Assembly: GCA_016208255.1 (NCBI GenBank)
Contig: JACQYK010000031.1
Span: 1 to 33,997 of the forward strand
Length of the DNA stretch: 33,997 nt
From: Deltaproteobacteria bacterium
Lineage (GTDB): Bacteria; Desulfobacterota; RBG-13-43-22
Direction of reading: 5' to 3'
Shown here: positions 29,119 through 33,997 of the stretch, piece by piece
Numbering within the stretch: position 1 is the first letter of the stretch
How the letters are laid out: each line of letters begins with the position of its first letter
Program-made: the position numbers and the translations under genes
Notes under the pieces: generated by a model
What the model saw: only the letters and a program-made list of their open reading frames with translations
What the model was told of the DNA's origin: nothing
Databases searched by the model: none

Positions 29119-31806
29119 TTATTTCAAATCCGCCCAGTTATTTCCCTCGGAGATTTGAACCAGCAAAGGGACCTGCAGGGTGATCACTCCCTCCATGATT
29201 TCTTTGACCAGGGCTTTTAAAGCCGGGATCTCCTTGGGCGGGGCTTCAAAGACCAGTTCGTCGTGGACCTGGAGAAGCATACGGGACTCCATTCTTTCCC
29301 GGTGCAGGGTTTCCTGAATCCGGATCATGGCCATTTTGATCAGGTCGGCGGCCGTACCCTGGATAGGGGTATTGATAGCCGTTCGCTCGGCGAACTGCCG
29401 CACCGCCCGGTTCGAACTGTTGATATCCTCAATATGACGGCGGCGGTTAAAAAGGGTGGTGACGATTCGCATCCGGCGGGCCTCGGCCAGGGTGTCTTCA
29501 ATATATTGTTTGACTCCCTGGTATTTTAAGAAATACTGGTCGATCATAATCTGGGCTTCACGATTATTGATCCCCAGTTCTTTGGAAAGCCCGAAGGCGC
29601 TCATCCCGTAGAGGATCCCGAAATTGATCACCTTGGCCTGACGGCGCATCTCCGAAGTGACCTCTTCCGGGGGGCAATTGAAAAGTTCGACCGCGGTCCG
29701 GCTGTGGATATCCTGCCCTTCCCGAAAGGCCTGGACCAGGGTTTCGTCGGAGCTGTAATGGGCCAGGATGCGCAGCTCGATCTGGGAATAGTCGGCCGAT
29801 ATCATAATCCATCCCGCTTCGGGGATAAAGGCCTGCCGGATCCGGCGTCCCTCTTCCGTGCGAACGGGTATGTTCTGCAGATTGGGCTCGCTGCTGCTCA
29901 AACGCCCGGTGGCGGTAATGGTTTGATTAAAAGAGGTGTGCAGACGCCCGGTTCCGGGGTGGATCAGTTTGGGCAGGGCGTCGATATAGGTGGATTTAAG
30001 CTTGCTTAAGGTGCGGTAATTCCAGACCTCAGCCGCCAGGGGATGGTGCAGGGATAAATCCTTGAGGACTTCGGCATCGGTAGACAACCGGGTGCGGCCT
30101 TTGGTTTTTTTCCCTTGCGGGAGTTTGAGCTTTTCAAAGAGGATAGTGCCCAGCTGCTGGGGAGAATTGAGGTTGAAGCGCTCTCCGGCCATTTGACAAA
30201 TCTGCTCTTCCAGTTGAAATAATTTGACCTCCACTTCTTTGGAAAAAAGGGACAGGGCCTGACTGTCCACCCGGACCCCATGCATCTCCATTTCGGCCAG
30301 GACCGTAATCAAAGGCATTTCCATGTCCTGGAAGAGGTCTTCCAGGCCCTCGGTCCGAAGCAAGGGCTCCAGTTTTAAGGCGCAGGACAGGGTGACCTCG
30401 GCATCTTCCGCCCCGTAGGCAATAGCCTGTTCCACGGGCACTTCACTGAAATTCTTGGCCTTGGACCCGCTCCCGACCACTTCTTTGTAGGTGGTCAGAC
30501 AGCGCCCGGTAAAGTTCTGGGCGATCTGAGTCAGATTGTGAGTCCTTCGGGAAGGGTTCAACAAATAGGAGGCGATCATGGTATCAAAGGTGATCCCCTG
30601 GTAGGCCAGGCCGTATCGCCTCAGAATGATCCATTCGTATTTGATATTCTGCCCGATCTTTTCGATGGCCGGATCTTCTACGATCCCTTTCAGCAGGTCC
30701 AGCACCAGGGGCAGGGGAAGCTGGGCCGGCACCCCTAAATAATGGTGGCCCACCGGAATATAAACGGCCCGGCCTTCCTCATACGACAAACCGATCCCGA
30801 CGATTTCGGCGCGCATCGGGTCTTCGGAGGTCGTCTCCAGGTCCAGGGAAACCCGCCCGGTCTTCTTTATATTTTCAACAAAGCCCTCAAGCTCCTTAAA
30901 ATCGGTAATGCCCTTAAATTCTCCCTGAAAGGGAATCCTCTGGTCCTCCTTCCCCCCCAGGTCCTCCACAAATTTTTTAAAGCCCAGTTCCTGGAACAAT
31001 TTTTTTAATCCGGAAACATCCTTGGGCCGGATGGTCAGGTCTTCGGGGGAAAGGTCCAGGGGGACGGCGGTATCAAGGGTGACCAGGGTGCGGGAAAGCA
31101 GGGCCTGTTCTTTATATTGAAGCAGTTTTTCTTTCAGTTTGGGCGGGGTGACCGGGGTGGACTCCTCTAAAAGTTTTTCCAAAGAACCATGGGCCTGAAT
31201 CAACTTGACGGCTGTTTTTTCACCGATGCCCGGGACACCGGGGACGTTGTCGCTGCTGTCCCCGGCCAGACCGATAATATCCACCCATTGGGATGGGCTG
31301 GTTCCGAACCGTTCCTGCATGGTCTCCATAGTGAAGACCTGGTTTTTCAGGGTATCCCACATACAGATTCCGGGGGAAATCATCTGCATCAAATCCTTAT
31401 CGCCGGAAACAATGACCACCTCAAAGCCTTTGGCCTCCGCTTCCCTGGCCAAAGTGGCGATGATATCGTCGGCCTCAAAGCCCTGCTTCTCCAGAATCGG
31501 CAGGCCGTAGTCGCGGCTGACCTCTTTGATGTAAGGGATCTGGACGACCAGGTCATCGGGCATGGTCGGCCGGTGGGCCTTGTATTCTTCATACAGGTCG
31601 TGACGGAAGGTGGGTCCTTTGGCGTCAAAGACCACGGCCAGATATTCGGGATTTTCCTGCTCGATAATCTTTTTTATCATCTGGAGAAAACCGAAAACGG
31701 CATTGGTAGGCATCCCCTGGGCATTGGTCAGCCGGCCGATAGCAAAAAAGGCCCGGTAGATATAGGAACTGCCGTCGATCAGATAGAGTTTGGGCTGCTT
31801 GGGCAT
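29119..31806 (-). CDS. polA: DNA polymerase I
   Basis: 895 residues from ATG 31806 (AAAGGA upstream, KLYLIDGSSYIYRAFFAIG following), a normal length. The 5' nuclease domain (about 1-290) has the acidic metal sites FDAKGPTFRH, FEADDIIATLA and VSGDKDLMQ, plus the helix-hairpin-helix GIGEKTAVKLI. The 3'-5' exonuclease domain (about 310-490) keeps the Asp-x-Glu of SLDLETTSEDP and the Asp of ITFDTMIASY, so proofreading looks intact. Polymerase motifs A (ADYSQIELRILAH), B (RRQAKVINFGILYGMSAFGL) and C (LQVHDELVFEAP) are complete. It repairs and processes Okazaki fragments. Monocistronic, divergent from the nucleotidyltransferase pair. Confidence 0.97.
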   Translation of the reverse strand: MPKQPKLYLIDGSSYIYRAFFAIGRLTNAQGMPTNAVFGFLQMIKKIIEQENPEYLAVVFDAKGPTFRHDLYEEYKAHRPTMPDDLVVQIPYIKEVSRDYGLPILEKQGFEADDIIATLAREAEAKGFEVVIVSGDKDLMQMISPGICMWDTLKNQVFTMETMQERFGTSPSQWVDIIGLAGDSSDNVPGVPGIGEKTAVKLIQAHGSLEKLLEESTPVTPPKLKEKLLQYKEQALLSRTLVTLDTAVPLDLSPEDLTIRPKDVSGLKKLFQELGFKKFVEDLGGKEDQRIPFQGEFKGITDFKELEGFVENIKKTGRVSLDLETTSEDPMRAEIVGIGLSYEEGRAVYIPVGHHYLGVPAQLPLPLVLDLLKGIVEDPAIEKIGQNIKYEWIILRRYGLAYQGITFDTMIASYLLNPSRRTHNLTQIAQNFTGRCLTTYKEVVGSGSKAKNFSEVPVEQAIAYGAEDAEVTLSCALKLEPLLRTEGLEDLFQDMEMPLITVLAEMEMHGVRVDSQALSLFSKEVEVKLFQLEEQICQMAGERFNLNSPQQLGTILFEKLKLPQGKKTKGRTRLSTDAEVLKDLSLHHPLAAEVWNYRTLSKLKSTYIDALPKLIHPGTGRLHTSFNQTITATGRLSSSEPNLQNIPVRTEEGRRIRQAFIPEAGWIMISADYSQIELRILAHYSSDETLVQAFREGQDIHSRTAVELFNCPPEEVTSEMRRQAKVINFGILYGMSAFGLSKELGINNREAQIMIDQYFLKYQGVKQYIEDTLAEARRMRIVTTLFNRRRHIEDINSSNRAVRQFAERTAINTPIQGTAADLIKMAMIRIQETLHRERMESRMLLQVHDELVFEAPPKEIPALKALVKEIMEGVITLQVPLLVQISEGNNWADLK

Positions 31807-31875
31807 GAAGGTTTTTCCTTTAGAGAGATTCTGAAAGTTGGGGTACCTTATCTCTGGCAAACTAGCATGAAATAT

Positions 31876-31904
31876 TTGTATTTTAGCTTTTTTGGGTTTA
31901 TAAT
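31876..31904 (+). promoter_or_regulatory. Sigma70-type promoter for the nucleotidyltransferase pair
   Basis: TTGTAT (31876-31881), a 17-base spacer, then TATAAT (31899-31904), located 80 bp before the first start codon. Confidence 0.65.
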
Positions 31905-31984
31905 GGAAGTATTATATTAAATCCTAGAGTTGAATCAATGATAAGGGAAATATGGGCCTAATTAAGGTTATCAATAAATGTAAA

Positions 31985-32140
31985 ATGAATGAACAGCCCT
32001 CGGATTTTTCTTATTGGCAGTCGAAACCTTATGAAGAACGGATTGGGGCTTTGGAACAAATTCGACGGGAATATAACCAATGGAGATACCATGCTGAGCA
32101 AGGACTTCAAAGAGTTTATAAAATTATTAAACAGACATAA
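31985..32140 (+). CDS. Small protein paired with a nucleotidyltransferase
   Basis: 51 residues from ATG 31985 (MNEQPSDFSYWQSKPYEERI, ending QRVYKIIKQT); a start at 31952 is possible but less natural. Charged and aromatic, with the pattern FSYWQSxPYEERIxALExxR and W-R-Y-H. I have seen short proteins of this look in front of DUF6036-type nucleotidyltransferases, but no function is established. It overlaps the next gene by 50 bases in a different frame, so the two are translationally coupled, as in toxin-antitoxin or regulator-enzyme pairs. Confidence 0.65.
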   Translation: MNEQPSDFSYWQSKPYEERIGALEQIRREYNQWRYHAEQGLQRVYKIIKQT

Positions 32141-32531
32141 GGTTAAATATCTGGTTGTCGGGGGCTACGCGGTAGCATTTCATGGGCATCCCCGCTATAC
32201 TAAGGATCTTGATATCTGGATAGAATCGTCAATCGAAAATGCAATGAACTTAATGAAGGCCTTAGATGAATTCGGCTTTGGGAGTTTGTCAGGTCTTTCT
32301 CAGGAGGAATTTCTCGTTTCGGACCAAATCATTCAGCTTGGGTTTCCCCCCAACAGGATTGATTTGTTAACAACAGCCGCAGGCCTCGATTTTGGAACTT
32401 GTTATCTTTCCAAAGTTACTACAGCGATAGACGGACTTCAAATTGATTTCATTGATATCGAAAATCTAAAAAAAAATAAACGATCTATCGGGCGTTCCCA
32501 AGACCTTGCCGATATAGAAAACTTGTCATAA
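32091..32531 (+). CDS. Nucleotidyltransferase (DUF6036-like)
   Basis: 146 residues from ATG 32091 (MLSKDFKEFIKLLNRHKVKY); the 34 residues in front of this in the same frame do not look like the family. The fold signature is LVVGGYAVAFHGHPRYTKDL followed by DIWIE, with GG turn and D-x-D metal pair. Further family words are QEEFLVSDQIIQLGFPPNRI and IDFIDIENLKKNKRSIGRSQ. Similar in type to the protein at 19139-19669 but not its copy. Such proteins are often half of a two-gene module; here the small gene at 31985 is the other half. Confidence 0.82.
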   Translation: MLSKDFKEFIKLLNRHKVKYLVVGGYAVAFHGHPRYTKDLDIWIESSIENAMNLMKALDEFGFGSLSGLSQEEFLVSDQIIQLGFPPNRIDLLTTAAGLDFGTCYLSKVTTAIDGLQIDFIDIENLKKNKRSIGRSQDLADIENLS

Positions 32532-32543
32532 GTTAAACTGTGA

Positions 32544-32675
32544 ATGATGTGGAATTTAAATCGCCAGGATTTTAAATTCATGTTTGAAGAAATCCTTTCC
32601 AGGCCGCTCCTTTTTATAAATCCTCATATCAACTTTCAATACCTAATTGAAATTGTAAAACAGTTAGAAATTTAA
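32544..32675 (+). CDS. Small frame of uncertain status (43 aa)
   Basis: A 43-residue frame (MMWNLNRQDFKFMFEEILSR, ending YLIEIVKQLEI) between the nucleotidyltransferase and esterase genes. No recognisable family and only a weak ribosome site. It may be a remnant of a gene tail. It ends at the AAGGAGA ribosome site of the esterase. Confidence 0.25.
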   Translation: MMWNLNRQDFKFMFEEILSRPLLFINPHINFQYLIEIVKQLEI

Positions 32676-32686
32676 GGAGAAGAATA

Positions 32687-33997
32687 ATGGCGATACAAAA
32701 TCAACCTGTCGTTAAAACCACATTGGGCCGGCTTCAAGGCACTATCGAAGACCAGGTCCTGGTTTTTCGAGGCATTCAATACGGCCGGTCGACGGCCGGG
32801 AGATGCCGATTTAAGCCGCCGGAATCGCCCGAACCCTGGAGCGGTGTGCGTCCGGCCCAGAGGTTCGGACCCATCTGTCCCCAGGGTGGCGCCCTGGCCG
32901 GCAATGCCCTGGCCGATCAGCGCACCATTGGACCTTTACCCTCATTACCCCTCAGTGAAGACTGTTTGTATCTGAATGTCTGGACGCCGGCCGTTCAAGA
33001 CCGGGGGAAAAGGCCCGTTCTCTTCTGGCTGCACGGCCGGGGTTTTATCGAAGGCGCCGGTTCCGAAGGCTGGTATAACGGCGCCAAACTGGCTCAGAGC
33101 GGTGACGTGGTCGTGGTCACCATCAATCATCGGCTTAATATTTACGGTTATCTTTACCTGGCCGAACTGGGCGGAGAGGAATACGCTGCCAGCGGCCTCA
33201 ACGGCCTGCTCGACGCCGTTCTGGCCCTGCAATGGGTCCGGGATAACATCGAAGAATTCGGCGGCGATCCGGACAACGTCACCATCTTCGGCGAATCAGG
33301 CGGCGGCGCCAAAGTCAGTACCCTGCTGGCCCTGCCCCAGGCCGCAGGGTTGTTTCATAAGGCGATCATCCAAAGCGGCCCCGGCCTCACGGGTCTTCTG
33401 CCGGCCACCGCTACGGCCTTTGCCGAAAAAGTGCTCGAATATCTGGAAATCAAGAAAGACCATATCGATAGACTTCAGGAATTATCCATCGACCGGCTCA
33501 ATGAAGCCTTCCAAAAACTGGCCGGAGCCGGACCGGCCGCGGCCGGTCTTATTGGGCCAGTGGTGGACGGCCGCCTGTATCCGCGGCATCCCTTTTCTCC
33601 CGACGCCGCGCCCACAGCGAAGAATATTCCGGTGATCGTCGGCACCAACAAGGATGAAACGGCCCTTTTTCTGGCCGCCGATCCCAGACGGCGCCGATTG
33701 ACCGAAGAAGAATTAAATCAAAGGCTGGACCGTCTCCTGGGCGGGCGCAAGGATGAGATCCTGGCTGTTTACAGAAAACATCGTCCCCAGGACACCCCCT
33801 GGGACCTGCTGATCGGCATCAGCAGCGAAAGCATGCGCCTCCGGTCCATTCAATTGGCCGAAGCCAAATGGGCCGCGGCCGGAGCGCCGGTTTACCTGTA
33901 CTGGTTCACCTGGGAGAGCAATTATATGAAAGGCCTGTTCAAATCCGCTCACGCCCTGGAGATCCCCTTCGTTTTCAACAATCCGGACATCGCCCCC
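32687..33997 (+). CDS. Type B carboxylesterase, cut off by the window end
   Basis: 437 codons are visible from ATG 32687 (AAGGAGA 6 bases upstream); the frame is still open at the right edge. Family signatures are VFRGIQYGRSTAGRCRFKPP, SEDCLYLNVWTP, the nucleophile GESGGGAKV (Ser about residue 205), the acid VIVGTNKDETALF and the catalytic His in SAHALEIPFVF, so the triad is complete within the window. The oxyanion motif reads WLHGRGF where HGGGF is usual. No signal peptide, so probably cytosolic. It hydrolyses carboxylic esters; the substrate is unknown. About 60-80 residues are likely missing at the C-terminus. Confidence 0.9.
   Translation, partial: MAIQNQPVVKTTLGRLQGTIEDQVLVFRGIQYGRSTAGRCRFKPPESPEPWSGVRPAQRFGPICPQGGALAGNALADQRTIGPLPSLPLSEDCLYLNVWTPAVQDRGKRPVLFWLHGRGFIEGAGSEGWYNGAKLAQSGDVVVVTINHRLNIYGYLYLAELGGEEYAASGLNGLLDAVLALQWVRDNIEEFGGDPDNVTIFGESGGGAKVSTLLALPQAAGLFHKAIIQSGPGLTGLLPATATAFAEKVLEYLEIKKDHIDRLQELSIDRLNEAFQKLAGAGPAAAGLIGPVVDGRLYPRHPFSPDAAPTAKNIPVIVGTNKDETALFLAADPRRRRLTEEELNQRLDRLLGGRKDEILAVYRKHRPQDTPWDLLIGISSESMRLRSIQLAEAKWAAAGAPVYLYWFTWESNYMKGLFKSAHALEIPFVFNNPDIAP

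Noticed and set aside
31189..31920. 243-codon plus-strand frame opposite the start of polA
   Set aside because: It mirrors the polA 5' nuclease domain and has no family features; codon use of polA explains the open frame.
1..33997. CRISPR arrays, tRNA or rRNA genes
   Set aside because: No regularly spaced repeats and no tRNA/rRNA signature words were seen by reading both strands.

Overview
The window reads as a chromosomal segment of a mesophilic, anaerobic Gram-negative bacterium. My best guess is Desulfobacterota (the former Deltaproteobacteria). This is inferred from two aldehyde:ferredoxin oxidoreductases (AORs), a rubrerythrin, a CpxRA-like two-component system, a molybdenum hydroxylase and the general protein style; no rRNA or marker gene fixes the taxon. 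I see no tRNA, rRNA, CRISPR array or prophage.

Layout. 0-4 kb: a small DUF4405-type membrane protein lies divergent from a response regulator/histidine kinase pair. The shared promoter region carries GTAAA repeats matching the CpxR-box pattern. A GNAT acetyltransferase and an exported alpha/beta hydrolase follow on the minus strand. 4.2-6.9 kb: an 878-residue PEP-synthase-like protein has the nucleotide-binding and phospho-histidine domains but no PEP/pyruvate barrel. 7.1-11.5 kb: a possible leader peptide and a frameshifted SDR dehydrogenase precede a 220-bp inverted-repeat element. After it come a 2x[4Fe-4S] ferredoxin, a divergent AOR and a radical SAM protein, tightly packed like a dedicated enzyme-electron carrier-maturase set. 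11.5-13.3 kb: a MarC-type membrane protein and an exported coiled-coil repeat protein.

13.4-21.6 kb is a patchwork. Intact small genes (HIT, GNAT, serine hydrolase, nucleotidyltransferase, YjbQ, rubrerythrin) are interleaved with gene remains: a YHS-domain gene with two stops, an ankyrin fragment, a BrnT-like toxin lacking its N-terminus beside an intact antitoxin, a carboxymuconolactone-decarboxylase fragment and a flavoprotein fragment. It also holds short palindromic elements, including a REP-associated tyrosine transposase flanked by inverted REP-like hairpins and a MITE-like element forming the leader of the rubrerythrin gene.

21.6-29.0 kb (all minus strand) holds two metabolic units. 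One is an iron-containing alcohol dehydrogenase followed by a canonical AOR, which together would interconvert alcohol, aldehyde and acid. The other is a three-subunit molybdenum hydroxylase (FAD, 2Fe-2S and Mo subunits) with its own MoaD/ThiS-like protein, closed by a terminator hairpin. 29.1-34.0 kb: polA, then a small-protein/nucleotidyltransferase pair with a clear sigma70-type promoter, and a type B carboxylesterase that runs off the right edge.

Biologically, the window is dominated by low-potential aldehyde/alcohol and N-heterocycle or aromatic oxidation enzymes using tungsto- or molybdopterin, next to a region of gene decay shaped by small palindromic elements.
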